Origin: Solibacillus sp. FSL H8-0523
Lineage (GTDB): Bacteria; Bacillota; Bacilli; Bacillales_A; Planococcaceae
Direction: 5' to 3'
DNA length: 64,000 nucleotides
Assembly: GCF_038051985.1 (NCBI RefSeq)
Contig: NZ_CP150291.1
Coordinates: 2,232,001-2,296,000 of the forward strand
The notes under the pieces are model-generated. The model was not told the DNA's origin. It saw nothing but the letters and a program-made list of their open reading frames with translations, and made no database searches. This document shows positions 37,666 to 47,078 of the stretch, piece by piece. Both the position numbers and the translations under genes were made by a program. Each line of letters starts with the position of its first letter. Positions within the stretch are counted from its first letter, which is position 1.

Positions 37666-39279
37666 TTATTCTTGTAATGATTTTTTTCGAATTGGATTTA
37701 AAATAAGGCCAATGACTAAAATACAAAGCGCAATAATGGCTGCTGATGTAAATAGCCCACTATATCCGTTTTGAGCTGCAAGTTGGGTCACGTCATTTAC
37801 CGAACGGAGCACAACTTCTTTTAATGTAGGATCTTGTATATTTTGCACGGCCCCCATCATTTGCTCTTGTGAAAATTCTCCCCCACCTGCAAACTGGCTA
37901 CCGATTTGTGCTAATTCCGCATTTGCAGCTTGAGAAAGGTTCGCTTCTTCAATGTTTGTTTGTAAAATTGATTGGAAATCAGTTTTAAATAAATTTGGTA
38001 ATTCATTAAAGCCACGTGCAATAAAACCTGCATAAATCGTTGGCGCAAGCGTCATCCCGATTGTACGAATAAGCGACAGTGATGCTAATGCTGTTCCTTT
38101 ATTCGCTTGCAGCTTTTCTGTTGCTAAAATGTTTAATGGTGCACCTAACAGCACACCCATCCCAATACCTGCGACAATCGATGCAATGATAAATTGCCAT
38201 TTCACATCAACCCAGCCTGGGAATAAGAAAAAGCCAATCGCTCCAATTAAGCCTGAGAACACAACGGCGACAATCGGTCCCTTCTTATCAACTAAAGCGC
38301 CACCTAAGCCAGCACCAATCCCCGCAGCTAGTGCAAGTGGTGTCATCCAGTAGCCGGAATGCTCTGATTTAATGCCTAAAACTTGCTCTGTAAACGCTGG
38401 AATGAAGATCATCCCTGCAAGCATTGCCCCTGAAAGTAACCCGAGCATTAATGTTAATAAATACGTTGGCTGACGCATTAACGACACTGGTAAAATCGGG
38501 TCGCCACCATTACGCTCTAAACGTGTTTCATAGAAATACAGGACGATTAGAATCGCTACGCCCGCTAAAATGAATGGGTAAACGGTTGGTTCAAGCAGTG
38601 AACGGAAGAAATTCACCCCTTCAATATTCGTTAAACCATACATAATGCCTAAAATCGCAATGGACAGTAGCACCGTACCTGTCATATCGAGCTTACCAGG
38701 TGTTGGATCTTTCGTTTCTTCTAGCTTTGTAATCCCTAAGATGACTAATACAACCGCAATTGGCACATTGATTAAGAAAAGCCAATGCCAGCTACCAGTT
38801 AAATCTAAAATCACGCTCCCGATATTTGGTCCTAAAACAGCCGCAATCCCGTTCATCCCACCAAGCATCCCAAGTGCTTTCCCTTGCTTCTCTTGTGGTA
38901 ATGTACTAACGACATACGATGTACCGATGATGAAAATACCACCGCCGCCCATTGCTTGAATAAAGCGAGCTATTAAATAAAAGGTAAAGTTTGGACTAAG
39001 TGCGACTAATAGCGACCCAAGTCCGAATAACGCAATTTCAAAGATAAATAGTTTTTTACGCCCATAACGGTCTGATAATTTACCAACAATCGGTACACTA
39101 ATCGCTAAACCAAGCGTATAGATTGTAACGCCCCATGCCCCCCAGTTGGCTGATACGTCAAATGAATTGTTGATTGTTGTCAGTGCGGCACTAATGATCC
39201 CATTGTCCAGCGCGGCCATAAATACACCAATCGCAAATAACGTAATCGCCCATGTTGCAGAGGATTTTGAATTTGTCAT
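37666..39279 (-). CDS. DHA2-family (14-helix) drug:H+ antiporter
   Basis: Major facilitator of 537 residues with about 14 membrane helices, as in EmrB/QacA. The loop motif GKLSDRYGRKKLF and the segment RFIQAMGGGGIFIIGTSYVV are typical of the DHA2 class. A Gln/Ala-rich hydrophilic stretch near residues 430-500 precedes the last helix. It likely exports lipophilic drugs or metabolites. The ATG at 39279 has AAAGGTG 8 nt upstream; the ATG at 39297 does not. No regulator gene is adjacent. Confidence 0.9.
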   Translation of the reverse strand: MTNSKSSATWAITLFAIGVFMAALDNGIISAALTTINNSFDVSANWGAWGVTIYTLGLAISVPIVGKLSDRYGRKKLFIFEIALFGLGSLLVALSPNFTFYLIARFIQAMGGGGIFIIGTSYVVSTLPQEKQGKALGMLGGMNGIAAVLGPNIGSVILDLTGSWHWLFLINVPIAVVLVILGITKLEETKDPTPGKLDMTGTVLLSIAILGIMYGLTNIEGVNFFRSLLEPTVYPFILAGVAILIVLYFYETRLERNGGDPILPVSLMRQPTYLLTLMLGLLSGAMLAGMIFIPAFTEQVLGIKSEHSGYWMTPLALAAGIGAGLGGALVDKKGPIVAVVFSGLIGAIGFFLFPGWVDVKWQFIIASIVAGIGMGVLLGAPLNILATEKLQANKGTALASLSLIRTIGMTLAPTIYAGFIARGFNELPNLFKTDFQSILQTNIEEANLSQAANAELAQIGSQFAGGGEFSQEQMMGAVQNIQDPTLKEVVLRSVNDVTQLAAQNGYSGLFTSAAIIALCILVIGLILNPIRKKSLQE

Positions 39280-39350
39280 AAAAAAGACACCTTTCATTCA
39301 GTTTATTAGTCTCCTATTATACGCCTTAATGTAATTTTTGGTAAATAAAA

Positions 39351-39955
39351 AGTTCATCACTAAAACATGGGGTTGCTATTTCTAATGAAGTTTTTTTATC
39401 TTGATTGGCGTGCTACGGCAAGACCGCGACAAAGCCACGTGATACGTGTCTTTATCACTGTCTTTGTTGCCGTTTGCGAGGCACGCCAATCACAAAGTGT
39501 TTCTCTCGATATAAAGTGAAGGGAAAACCGCTCAATTAAGCCGCTTGCGCTTCGCGAGGCGGCGGTGGACGGAAATGCTAGGGTGTACTTATCGGTGGCG
39601 CTCTGTTAAAAGGAAACGCCATTTTTACAAAAGTTCACTTTATAAAAAAGTAGAGTGACGCTGAGCGGAGGGAGGCTACCAATACATCCGCTTCAACGAA
39701 AAGAGTTGTACGGAGCGCAGTGGCGGACTCCTTGGCGATTAAGCGTGAGCGGAAAATCCACTTTTGCTGCCGCCGTCAGAGGCAGCAAAAGTTAGTTGGA
39801 GCCACGCCGCCCGGAAAGCCTGCCCCGGAGCGCAGTACAATGGACCCGAGCTTAAAACCACCTTGCTTTAACGCGTATCCCCCCGTAGCGCAGCAGAACA
39901 CCCTCCATTAGAAAAACGTTTTCACCTTGCCATCCCCAACTTATGGTGAGAAACC
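39351..39955 (+). repeat. Structured dispersed repeat family B, copy 2 (605 bp)
   Basis: Same order of elements as copy 1. The first hairpin is TGATTGGCGTGC (39402-39413) with GCACGCCAATCA (39481-39492) and inner CGGCAA/TTGCCG. A GCCGCTTGCG...CGAGGCGGC stem lies near 39543. The third hairpin is CTTTTGCTGCC (39761-39771) with GGCAGCAAAAG (39781-39791) and loop GCCGTCAGA. Stems differ from copy 1 by compensatory changes. Ends carry TTCATCACTAAAACATGGGG and CATCCCCAACTTATGGTGAG. An 11-bp direct repeat AAATAAAAAGT flanks it. Confidence 0.85.
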
Positions 39956-39998
39956 AAATAAAAAGTACCCTCCTAAAAGCAGGAAGGTACCATTTTTT
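39956..39998 (-). terminator. Terminator of argH
   Basis: Arms GTACCCTCCT and AGGAAGGTAC, A/T runs on both sides. The T-tract abuts repeat B copy 2. Confidence 0.8.
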
Positions 39999-41370
39999 AA
40001 GCTAATAACGCTTTTGCTTTATCAATTTGAATTTTTACTTGCTCAAAGCCCGTTCCACCTAGAGAATTACGACGGCTTACCGCTGCTTCTGGTGCTAACA
40101 CCGTATAGATGTCCTCTTCAATTAGTGACGATTCTTTTTGCATGTCTGCAAGTGGTAAATCTAATAAATAGATGCCTTGCTGAATACACGTAAAGACAAG
40201 CTTACCTGTAACCTCATGTGCTTCTCGGAATGGCATGCCTTTTGTTGCTAAATAATCCGCAAGCTCTGTCGCATTTGAGAAGTCTGAATGTACCGCAGCG
40301 TGTAGACGAGGCTTGTTGATTGTCATTGTGCGTACCATACCTTCAAAGATTTTCAGTGAGCCAAGAACCGTTTCCATTGTATCAAACATGCCCTCTTTAT
40401 CTTCTTGCATATCTTTGTTATACGTTAACGGCGTCCCTTTTAGCACAGTTAATAAGCCAACTAAGTTCCCAAACGCACGGCCCGCTTTCCCGCGAATTAG
40501 TTCAGCCATATCCGGGTTTTTCTTTTGAGGCATAATAGATGAGCCTGTAGAGAACGCATCATCTAGTTCGATAAATTTAAATTCATCCGTCGACCAAATA
40601 ATAATTTCCTCTGCAAAACGTGATAAATGCGTCATTAATAACGCCGAATTTGATAAAAATTCTACGATAAAGTCACGATCACTAACCGCATCCATTGAGT
40701 TCGCGTAAACATCACTAAAACCTAAAAGTTCTGCTGATTTTAAACGGTCAATCGGGAAAGTTGTCCCAGCCATTGCCCCAGCGCCTAAAGGTAAAATATC
40801 AATACGCTTCATTGATTCTGTAAAACGCTCTTTGTCACGCTGTAATTGCCAGAAATACACCATTAAATGATGCGCAAAGCTAATTGGCTGTGCACGTTGT
40901 AAGTGCGTGTAGCCCGGTGCAATCGTTTCAACGTTCTCTTCTGCTTTTACGATGATTGTGTTTTGGAAGTTTTCGATTAAACCGACAACCTCAGGCACAC
41001 GTTTTTTTAAGAATAAGTGCATGTCAGTTGCCACTTGGTCGTTACGGCTACGGCCTGTATGTAATTTACCGCCAACAGGACCGATTAAATCGATTAACAT
41101 TTTTTCTAAGTTTAAGTGAATGTCTTCATTTGCGACTAAGAATTCTAATTCGCCGGCCTCCGCTTTTACTTTAAGCTGTGCTAAGCCTTCTAAAATTTCC
41201 GCTACGTCTTCAGCTGGTAGAATATTTTGTGCACCGAGCATTGTTACGTGTGCAACAGATCCTTCAATATCTTCTAATACTAATTGTTGGTCAAAGCCGA
41301 TTGATGCGCCAAACTCATCCACCCATGCTTCTGCTGACTTTTGGAAACGTCCGCCCCATAATTTTGCCAT
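39997..41370 (-). CDS. argH: Argininosuccinate lyase
   Basis: Last step of arginine synthesis: splits argininosuccinate into arginine and fumarate. The 457 residues fit the family (about 455-470). The fumarase/lyase signature [12 protein letters not shown] is present, with [20 protein letters not shown] and [17 protein letters not shown]. The ATG at 41370 has AGGAGAG upstream and gives MAKLWGGRF, the common start; the frame extends to 41388. It follows argG after 73 bp on the same strand, forming the argGH operon, and ends with a terminator. Confidence 0.95.
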   Translation of the reverse strand: MAKLWGGRFQKSAEAWVDEFGASIGFDQQLVLEDIEGSVAHVTMLGAQNILPAEDVAEILEGLAQLKVKAEAGELEFLVANEDIHLNLEKMLIDLIGPVGGKLHTGRSRNDQVATDMHLFLKKRVPEVVGLIENFQNTIIVKAEENVETIAPGYTHLQRAQPISFAHHLMVYFWQLQRDKERFTESMKRIDILPLGAGAMAGTTFPIDRLKSAELLGFSDVYANSMDAVSDRDFIVEFLSNSALLMTHLSRFAEEIIIWSTDEFKFIELDDAFSTGSSIMPQKKNPDMAELIRGKAGRAFGNLVGLLTVLKGTPLTYNKDMQEDKEGMFDTMETVLGSLKIFEGMVRTMTINKPRLHAAVHSDFSNATELADYLATKGMPFREAHEVTGKLVFTCIQQGIYLLDLPLADMQKESSLIEEDIYTVLAPEAAVSRRNSLGGTGFEQVKIQIDKAKALLA

Positions 41371-41399
41371 ACTGTTCTCTCCTATCATTTATCGCGATT

Positions 41400-41437
41400 A
41401 ATAGAAGAAGCGACTCGGGCTCCGAATCGCTCTTCTT
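41400..41437 (-). other. Stem-loop between argG and argH
   Basis: AGAAGAAGCGACTCGG and CCGAATCGCTCTTCTT can form a long imperfect stem. No T-run follows, so it may be an mRNA processing or stability element rather than a terminator. Confidence 0.45.
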
Positions 41438-41443
41438 GTCTAC

Positions 41444-42652
41444 TTATTTAGTTACTTTTGTTTGTTTCGCTACTTCCGCTGCTACCACTGTTGGCATACC
41501 CCATAATTCGATGAAGCCTACTGCTGAAGCATGGTTGAATTTATCGTGTTTTGAGTAAGTTGCTAATTCTTCAGAGTATAAAGAGTTATTTGACTTACGG
41601 CCTTCCACAATTGCGTGACCTTTGTAAAGTTTCACACGTACTGTACCATTTACCGTTTTTTGCGTTTCTTTTAAGAACGCAACTAATGCTTCACGGATTG
41701 GGTTGAACCATAAACCGTTATAAATGATTTCAGATAGTTTGTGCTCAATCATTGGTTTGAAGTGTGCAACTTCTTTTACTAATGTAATATCTTCTAATTC
41801 TTTATGTGCAGTTAATAACACTTTTGCTCCTGGAATTTCGTATACTTCACGAGATTTAATCCCAACTAAACGGTTTTCAACGTGGTCAATACGACCAACA
41901 CCGTGTGCACCTGCTACTTTATTTAATTCTTCGATTAAATCAGCTAGTTTCATTTCTTGACCGTTAAGTGAAACTGGTTTACCTTGCACGAATTCGATTT
42001 CAACGATTTCCGCTGTATCTGGTGCATTTTCAACTGAAACTGTTAAACCGTAAGCTTCTTCAGGTGGTGATACCCAAGGATCTTCCATGATGCCCGCTTC
42101 GTTTGCACGGCCCCATAAGTTTTGATCGATTGAGAATGGTGAATCAAGTGTTGCAGGAATCGGAACACCGTGTTTCGCAGCGTATTCGATTTCCTCGTCA
42201 CGGCTCCAGCCCCACTCACGTACAGGTGCTAATACTTCTAAGTCCGGATTTAATGCTTTAATCGAAACTTCGAAACGAACTTGGTCATTCCCTTTACCTG
42301 TACAACCATGTGCTACCGCATCTGCGTTAGTTTCTGTTGCAATTTCAACTAATTTTTTTGAAATTAGTGGACGAGATAACGCTGATACTAATGGATACTT
42401 TTGTTCGTACCATGTGTGCCCTTGTAATGAAATAAGCGCGAAATCCTCTGCGAACTCATCTTTTGCATCGATCATATATGATTCAACAGCACCTACTTGA
42501 AGTGCTTTGTTTTTAATGAACTCTAAATCTTTACCTTCACCAACGTCAAGACATACCGCGATTACGTCCCAACCTTGTTCCTTTAACCATGGAATCGCTA
42601 CTGATGTATCTAATCCACCTGAATATGCTAATACGACTTTCTTGTTTGCCAT
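41444..42652 (-). CDS. argG: Argininosuccinate synthase
   Basis: Joins citrulline and aspartate with ATP to form argininosuccinate. The 402-residue protein begins [20 protein letters not shown], containing the PP-loop SGGLDTS, and has [16 protein letters not shown], both diagnostic. TTGGAGG lies 8 nt before the ATG at 42652; the frame extends to 42667 without need. First gene of argGH. A palindrome resembling an ArgR box lies 20-35 bp upstream. Confidence 0.96.
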   Translation of the reverse strand: MANKKVVLAYSGGLDTSVAIPWLKEQGWDVIAVCLDVGEGKDLEFIKNKALQVGAVESYMIDAKDEFAEDFALISLQGHTWYEQKYPLVSALSRPLISKKLVEIATETNADAVAHGCTGKGNDQVRFEVSIKALNPDLEVLAPVREWGWSRDEEIEYAAKHGVPIPATLDSPFSIDQNLWGRANEAGIMEDPWVSPPEEAYGLTVSVENAPDTAEIVEIEFVQGKPVSLNGQEMKLADLIEELNKVAGAHGVGRIDHVENRLVGIKSREVYEIPGAKVLLTAHKELEDITLVKEVAHFKPMIEHKLSEIIYNGLWFNPIREALVAFLKETQKTVNGTVRVKLYKGHAIVEGRKSNNSLYSEELATYSKHDKFNHASAVGFIELWGMPTVVAAEVAKQTKVTK

Positions 42653-42671
42653 GTTCGTTGCCTCCAAAATG

Positions 42672-42687
42672 ATGTATGTTTATACAT
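42672..42687. promoter_or_regulatory. Possible arginine-repressor (ArgR/AhrC) operator before argG
   Basis: Perfect inverted repeat ATGTAT-GTTT-ATACAT in the argG leader. It resembles ArgR boxes in size and AT content, but the match is loose. Position fits repression by arginine. Confidence 0.35.
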
Positions 42688-42689
42688 TT

Positions 42690-42940
42690 TATTAATAGTT
42701 TATACACGAATAGTAACACGTTATAAACATAAACGCAACTGCATTTATATAAAATTTTTGACTTTTTTGAGCGTTCTAAAAACAATTGTTCACGAACATT
42801 TCAACTTTACTCGTTTACACGTTTTTTCGCTAAAAATTGTGCGTTAATACTTCATGGAATCATACAAAAAAATTGCATAATACGTTTATCTACTCTCATT
42901 GCTATACATTCTATTAACAATTCAACATCATCTTTATTTT
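42690..42940. other. AT-rich intergenic region between argG and the SDR terminator
   Basis: No ORF or repeat recognised. A weak minus-strand pair TTGCGT-17-TACTAT about 60-90 bp before argG could be its promoter. Confidence 0.35.
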
Positions 42941-42944
42941 TAAA

Positions 42945-42989
42945 CAAAAAAACCTTACATCCAAATGGCACTTGGCGTGTAAGGTTTCA
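42945..42989 (-). terminator. Terminator downstream of the SDR gene
   Basis: ACCTTACA and TGTAAGGT arms with an inner CCAA/TTGG pairing and T7 on the minus strand. Confidence 0.75.
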
Positions 42990-43107
42990 AAAAAGCATTC
43001 TCTCTGTTATTCATTTATATGCAATTTGATGTATTAACTATTAATTCGATTTTTAATGATGTAAGACGTCTATACAGTAAAACGAATACTTTTGTAAAAG
43101 TTGGGAG

Positions 43108-43854
43108 TTACTTTTTATTGAAGAAGCCCTGCCCAACGAATTCTACAAGGCTCGGTGCGACGGCATATAATTTACTAGTAACGCCCATAATACGTGGTAA
43201 ATTAACTTCACGCGGGCGTTTATCAATGGCACGTACTACTTCTGCTGCTACTTTTTCTGGCTGAATTAAGAAATTTTCAATGGCATTACGGTATACATTC
43301 GAAGCATCCGCCTTTTGAAGAAACGGCGTATCAATTGGTCCTGGGTAAATACCGGTTACCGCAATATGATATTCCGCTAGCTCTAAGCGTAGACCATTCA
43401 CAAATCCCGTAACAGCATGCTTACTCGCCGCATAGACACTCGCCTTTTTCGTAGCGACTTTCCCTGCCTGTGAGCCAACGAAAATAAAATGGCCGCTACG
43501 TCGTTCCATCATTGCTGGTGCTAAACGCTTTGCCAAATATATTGGCGCGCGTACATTGACTTCAAGCATTTGATCGATTTCATCATCGGTTAAGTCAAAG
43601 GCATTGTCAAAGTAGCCTAAGCCTGCATTTAAAATCGCCACATCTAATGGAGGAAGCTGTGTTGTGATGCGGTCAATATCCGCGCGGTTTCGTAAATCGC
43701 CTTGTAGGGCAATTGCGCCTAACTGTTCCAGTGCCTTGATTGCTACCTCGTTACGGCCAGTTGCATAGACGGTGTGTCCCTGTGCAACTAGGAGTTCTGT
43801 CATTTTACGCCCAATGCCACTTGTTGCACCTGTAATTAAAATAGTTTTCTTCAT
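43108..43854 (-). CDS. Short-chain dehydrogenase/reductase (SDR)
   Basis: NAD(P)-dependent oxidoreductase of the classical SDR type, 248 residues. The cofactor motif TGATSGIG lies near the N-terminus, the NAG motif in LNAGLGYF, the catalytic Ser in FVGSQAGK and the Y-x3-K pair in YAASKHA. GTGRNE after the first beta-strands suggests NADPH preference. PGPIDTPF is the usual motif after the active site. Substrate unknown. It lies 58 bp downstream of nsrR on the same strand, but a terminator-like palindrome separates them, so co-regulation is doubtful. TGAGG precedes the ATG. Confidence 0.88.
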   Translation of the reverse strand: MKKTILITGATSGIGRKMTELLVAQGHTVYATGRNEVAIKALEQLGAIALQGDLRNRADIDRITTQLPPLDVAILNAGLGYFDNAFDLTDDEIDQMLEVNVRAPIYLAKRLAPAMMERRSGHFIFVGSQAGKVATKKASVYAASKHAVTGFVNGLRLELAEYHIAVTGIYPGPIDTPFLQKADASNVYRNAIENFLIQPEKVAAEVVRAIDKRPREVNLPRIMGVTSKLYAVAPSLVEFVGQGFFNKK

Positions 43855-43879
43855 ATTTACCTCACATCTTTGCGTATTT

Positions 43880-43919
43880 TTCTAAAACAAAAACTAGATA
43901 CATCTAGATGTTCTAGTTT
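43880..43919 (-). terminator. Terminator-like palindrome at the end of nsrR
   Basis: AAACTAGA-ACATCTAGATGT-TCTAGTTT type symmetry (43891-43919) overlapping the nsrR stop, T-rich downstream on the minus strand. The core 12 bp are a perfect palindrome. Confidence 0.6.
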
Positions 43920-44356
43920 CGTGTAATGCCAAATAATTCGGTTAAAGCGTCCTTTGATCCGAGTACATCTGCTAATGTATACGAATCCAACACCGCTAAA
44001 TATGCTTTTAATGCTTGGTGCAGCGCAAATTTCAGCTGACACTCAGGAGAAATCTTGCATAGATTACTTTCCGGATTGAAGCATTCTACTAAATGAAAGT
44101 CTTCTTCTGTTTTGCGAACAACTTCCCCGATATTAATATCCTTCGGGTCAACAGCTAGACGAATCCCGCCCCCACGTCCACGAATGGTTTCAATATACCC
44201 GTGCTGCCCTAAATCATATGTTACCTTCATTAAATGGTTTTTTGAAATTTGATAGGCATCTGCTATCTCTTGAATTGTCGCTAAGTGGTCTGTCCCACGC
44301 ACGCCTAAATACATGAGCGTACGTAAAGAATAATCTGTATATACGGTTAAGCGCAC
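43913..44356 (-). CDS. nsrR: NO-sensing Rrf2 family repressor NsrR
   Basis: Iron-sulfur regulator that loses DNA binding when its [4Fe-4S] cluster is nitrosylated. 147 residues from a GTG at 44356, chosen because GGTGAG precedes it and because the resulting Asp8 (MRLTVYTDYSLR) equals the fourth cluster ligand of Bacillus NsrR. Three cysteines lie in CFNPESNLCKISPEC. The winged helix reads ATIQEIADAYQISKNHLMKV. It is divergent from hmp with two NsrR-type operators between, so it probably represses hmp and itself. Confidence 0.93.
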   Translation of the reverse strand: MRLTVYTDYSLRTLMYLGVRGTDHLATIQEIADAYQISKNHLMKVTYDLGQHGYIETIRGRGGGIRLAVDPKDINIGEVVRKTEEDFHLVECFNPESNLCKISPECQLKFALHQALKAYLAVLDSYTLADVLGSKDALTELFGITRN

Positions 44357-44428
44357 GTTTCTCACCAACTTTCTAAATTTCAGTATAACATTTTCTGACG
44401 ATTGGTCGACCTTTGCGACTCATTTTTT

Positions 44429-44492
44429 AAAGATGTATTTTAGATATATCTTTGTGACAAATTTGTTAAAGATGTATTTTATATATTGCTTT
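44429..44492. promoter_or_regulatory. Two NsrR operators between nsrR and hmp
   Basis: Site 1 at 44429-44453 has half-site AAGATGTATTTT and opposing ATATATCTTT. Site 2 at 44468-44492 has AAGATGTATTTT and a weaker right half. The half-site matches the AAGATGYATTTT pattern of NsrR targets. Site centres are about 39 bp apart and sit where the hmp promoter should be. Confidence 0.8.
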
Positions 44493-44564
44493 AAAGGAAA
44501 CCTAGCAGTATATTGAATTCACAAAGAACAACAAGTTCTTGCAAACGAAGGGAAGATACCCATT

Positions 44565-45725
44565 ATGTTAACAAAACAAACGATTGATACAATTAAAGCG
44601 ACTGTTCCGGTATTAGAAGTACACGGATTAGCGATCACAAAAACTTTTTACTCAAACCTTTTTAATGACAATCCACAATTATTAAACATCTTTAATCACA
44701 CGAACCAAAAGAAAGACCGTCAACAAACAGCTTTAGCAAACACAGTATATGCAGCTGCGGTTCACATTGAAAACTTAGAAGCAATCGTACCGGCAGTTGT
44801 ACAAATTGCGCACAAACACGTAAGCTTAGGGATTTTACCAGAACACTACCCAATCGTAGGGAAATACTTGCTTGCAGCGATTAAAGAAGTACTTGGAGAC
44901 GCTGCAACAGATGAAATTATTGACGCTTGGGCTCAAGCATACGGCGTAATCGCGGATATCTTCATCTCAGTAGAAGAAGATCTTTATAAAGCAGCTGAAA
45001 ACAATGGCGGCTGGAGATTATTTAAAGACTTCAAAATTGCAAAAATCGTGGAAGAAAGCGATGTTGTCAAATCATTCTATTTACAACCAGCAGACGGCTC
45101 AAAATTACCAGCATTCACTGCCGGCCAATACATTTCAATTCGCGCACAAGTACCAAACCAAGAATTCTTAATGAACCGTCAATACACAGTTACTGAAGGT
45201 ACTGAAGAATACTTCCGCATCTCTGTTAAACGTGAAGATGATGTGAATCCGAACGGTGTCGTTTCAAATTTCTTACATGCATCAGAAGTTGGTACAAACG
45301 TACAAGTAAGTGCTCCAGCGGGTGTGTTCACATTAGTACAAAACGAAGCGCCAGTGTTATTCATCTCTGGTGGTGTTGGTGTAACACCATTACAAGCGAT
45401 GTTAAAAACAATGGAAAACCGCAAAGCATCATTCATCCAATGTGCACGTAATGAACGTGTTGCGGCATTTAAAGAAACAATCGAACAACAAGTGGCTGCT
45501 TTAGGCGGTACTTACAAAGCGGTTTATAGCGATACAGAGGGCTATGTGACAAAAGAGCAAATCGCCGCTGTACTTGAAGAAGGTACTGAAGTTTATGTGT
45601 GTGGTCCAATTGCATTCATGGAAACGGTTATTTCAAGCTTAGTTGAATTAAACGTACCAGCTGAGAAAATTCACTACGAATTCTTCGGTGCTGCAATGGC
45701 TTTACAAATTAGAACTTCTAAATAA
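44565..45725 (+). CDS. hmp: Flavohemoglobin (nitric oxide dioxygenase)
   Basis: Converts nitric oxide to nitrate using O2, haem, FAD and NADH. 386 residues. The N-terminal globin (about 1-138) carries the proximal His in [11 protein letters not shown] and distal Tyr/Gln residues near TFYSNLF. A ferredoxin-reductase FAD domain follows (about 150-250; MNRQYTVTE), then an NAD domain with [13 protein letters not shown] and [10 protein letters not shown]. It is slightly shorter than the usual 395-410. Divergent from nsrR with NsrR operators between, so induction by NO is expected. Confidence 0.94.
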   Translation: MLTKQTIDTIKATVPVLEVHGLAITKTFYSNLFNDNPQLLNIFNHTNQKKDRQQTALANTVYAAAVHIENLEAIVPAVVQIAHKHVSLGILPEHYPIVGKYLLAAIKEVLGDAATDEIIDAWAQAYGVIADIFISVEEDLYKAAENNGGWRLFKDFKIAKIVEESDVVKSFYLQPADGSKLPAFTAGQYISIRAQVPNQEFLMNRQYTVTEGTEEYFRISVKREDDVNPNGVVSNFLHASEVGTNVQVSAPAGVFTLVQNEAPVLFISGGVGVTPLQAMLKTMENRKASFIQCARNERVAAFKETIEQQVAALGGTYKAVYSDTEGYVTKEQIAAVLEEGTEVYVCGPIAFMETVISSLVELNVPAEKIHYEFFGAAMALQIRTSK

Positions 45726-45729
45726 TTTC

Positions 45730-45771
45730 AAAAAGCGTGTTGAAGGGTTACCCTCTCAACACGCTTTTTTT
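45730..45771. terminator. Bidirectional terminator between hmp and the metallo-hydrolase gene
   Basis: Arms AAAAAGCGTGTTGA and TCAACACGCTTTTT. Confidence 0.9.
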
Positions 45772-46711
45772 ATGCTTTTTTGTAAAAATAAACCCCATCA
45801 CGCATTTCCATCTCTGCTAAACCTTCATCCACTAAATAGTCTAGTTGACCAAGCGTTTCTGAAAGCGTCAGACCGAGTTGTTGCTGGTAAATACGCTCGA
45901 ATAGCTGCGTTGTCGCTTCAAAATTTGTAGTGGGCTGTTCGATCATGTCGCGCAGTTTCATCGCACGGTGCTTTTGCTTTTCAAAGCGGTCATCAATAAG
46001 CGACGCAACATTTGTCACTTCTTTCCCATGTCCTGTATACATTTTAGTCACACCAAGCTCACGTAAACGTTTCAATGAAGCATTATATTGCAGTAATGAT
46101 TTTGGACGTTCCATCGACATTTCTACTGGCGGCTCCACTAATGGATTCGAAGATGTACGCTCGAGAAGCAAGTCTCCACCGATACATTCACGCGTCGCTT
46201 CATCGACAAAAATTAAATGGCTTTGTGCATGTCCTGGTGTTTCATATACCTTTAAGCCAGGATGCCCAGGTACTTCATCGCCCTCTTGTAAAAATTTTGT
46301 TAATGGAATCGTTCCAAACAGCTCGACTTCCCCTTTTACTTTTAATATTCTCGGAATATATTTTTCTGGTACCCCTTGTTCGAGTAAAATTTTTGTGAAA
46401 AAGCGGTCATAGTAGGCAAAAAACTCCGGTGTTTTTCGCATCCAATAGTCCACGTAGCGGTGTCCTAAAATATCGGCACCCACAAATGCGTCAACCCAGC
46501 CGGCATGATCTGGATGATGATGGGTTAATACAACTTGTTCGACATCCTTCATGTCATAGCCTGCGCCGCGCAATCCCCATTTAATCGCTTCATACGCTTC
46601 CTCTGTTTTTGGTCCTGCATCAAATAATGTTAGTGTGTCTCCCTTTACTAGAAAAGCATTTACGTCACCTACCGCATATGGTGTTGGAATAACTATTTTG
46701 TGAACTTCCAT
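45770..46711 (-). CDS. Metallo-beta-lactamase-fold hydrolase (YqjP-like)
   Basis: 313-residue binuclear metal hydrolase. The metal motif is THHHPDHAGW (H-x-H-x-D-H class), with later ligands in PGHAQSHLIF and the C-terminal GHGKEV. The ATG at 46711 follows AGGGGAT with 7 nt spacing; the frame extends to 46786 without support. Bacillus subtilis yqjP, a similar gene, also lies beside a pyrroline-5-carboxylate reductase gene, as here. Substrate unknown; thioesters or acyl compounds are possible given the FadR-like operator directly upstream. That link is inference. Confidence 0.87.
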   Translation of the reverse strand: MEVHKIVIPTPYAVGDVNAFLVKGDTLTLFDAGPKTEEAYEAIKWGLRGAGYDMKDVEQVVLTHHHPDHAGWVDAFVGADILGHRYVDYWMRKTPEFFAYYDRFFTKILLEQGVPEKYIPRILKVKGEVELFGTIPLTKFLQEGDEVPGHPGLKVYETPGHAQSHLIFVDEATRECIGGDLLLERTSSNPLVEPPVEMSMERPKSLLQYNASLKRLRELGVTKMYTGHGKEVTNVASLIDDRFEKQKHRAMKLRDMIEQPTTNFEATTQLFERIYQQQLGLTLSETLGQLDYLVDEGLAEMEMRDGVYFYKKA

Positions 46712-46740
46712 CAATCTATCCCCTTTATGTTGCTCGTTAA

Positions 46741-46758
46741 TGAATGAATATTCATTTA
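46741..46758. promoter_or_regulatory. FadR (YsiA)-like operator before the metallo-hydrolase gene
   Basis: TGAATGAATATTCATTTA matches the Bacillus FadR consensus TGAATGAMTANTCATTCA at 17 of 18 positions. It contains the perfect palindrome AATGAATATTCATT and lies 30 bp before the start codon, where a repressor would block transcription. Confidence 0.6.
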
Positions 46759-46794
46759 TTTTACACCTTTTTTCTACATCCGTCACGCATTCAC

Positions 46795-46823
46795 TTGACA
46801 GTTTTTCATTACATAACTATAAT
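46795..46823 (+). promoter_or_regulatory. Consensus sigma-A promoter of the proC T-box leader
   Basis: TTGACA (46795-46800), 17-nt spacer, TATAAT (46818-46823): a perfect match in both hexamers. Confidence 0.9.
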
Positions 46824-46829
46824 TTTGGA

Positions 46830-47078
46830 TAATTCTAAATTTACAGGCTTCGATAAAGTTAAGTACATTATTTTATGGTTGTAGAGAGTGCCGTGTTTGC
46901 TGGAATCGGCATAGCCCACTAAAATTATGGAACCTCCTTTTGAGCTGTTATGACAACATAACCGTGCCCTTCGCGATAAGAAGGAGCGAGCAGCACACAA
47001 TTTGTGTGAATTTAGGTGGTACCGCGGAAACTTCAAGCGTTTTCGTCCTTTAACGAAGGATGAAAATGCTTTTTATTA
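46830..47078 (+). ncRNA. T-box leader (proline specifier CCU) controlling proC
   Basis: tRNA-sensing leader. The T-box core AGGTGGTACCGCGG lies at 47014-47027. GTAGAGAGTGCC near 46880 is the AG-rich part of stem I, and GGAA-CCT at 46929-46935 presents the CCU proline codon. A terminator AGCGTTTTCGTCCTT...AAGGATGAAAATGCT with T5 lies at about 47036-47076. Uncharged tRNA-Pro should allow read-through into proC. Confidence 0.92.

Noticed and set aside
39720-39911. 63-codon frame on the plus strand
   Set aside because: Within repeat B copy 2; no ribosome site and not conserved in other copies.
33471-39955. Repeats B as a CRISPR array or an insertion sequence with transposase
   Set aside because: Copies are kilobases apart and not spaced as direct repeats, and no transposase frame is present inside or near them.
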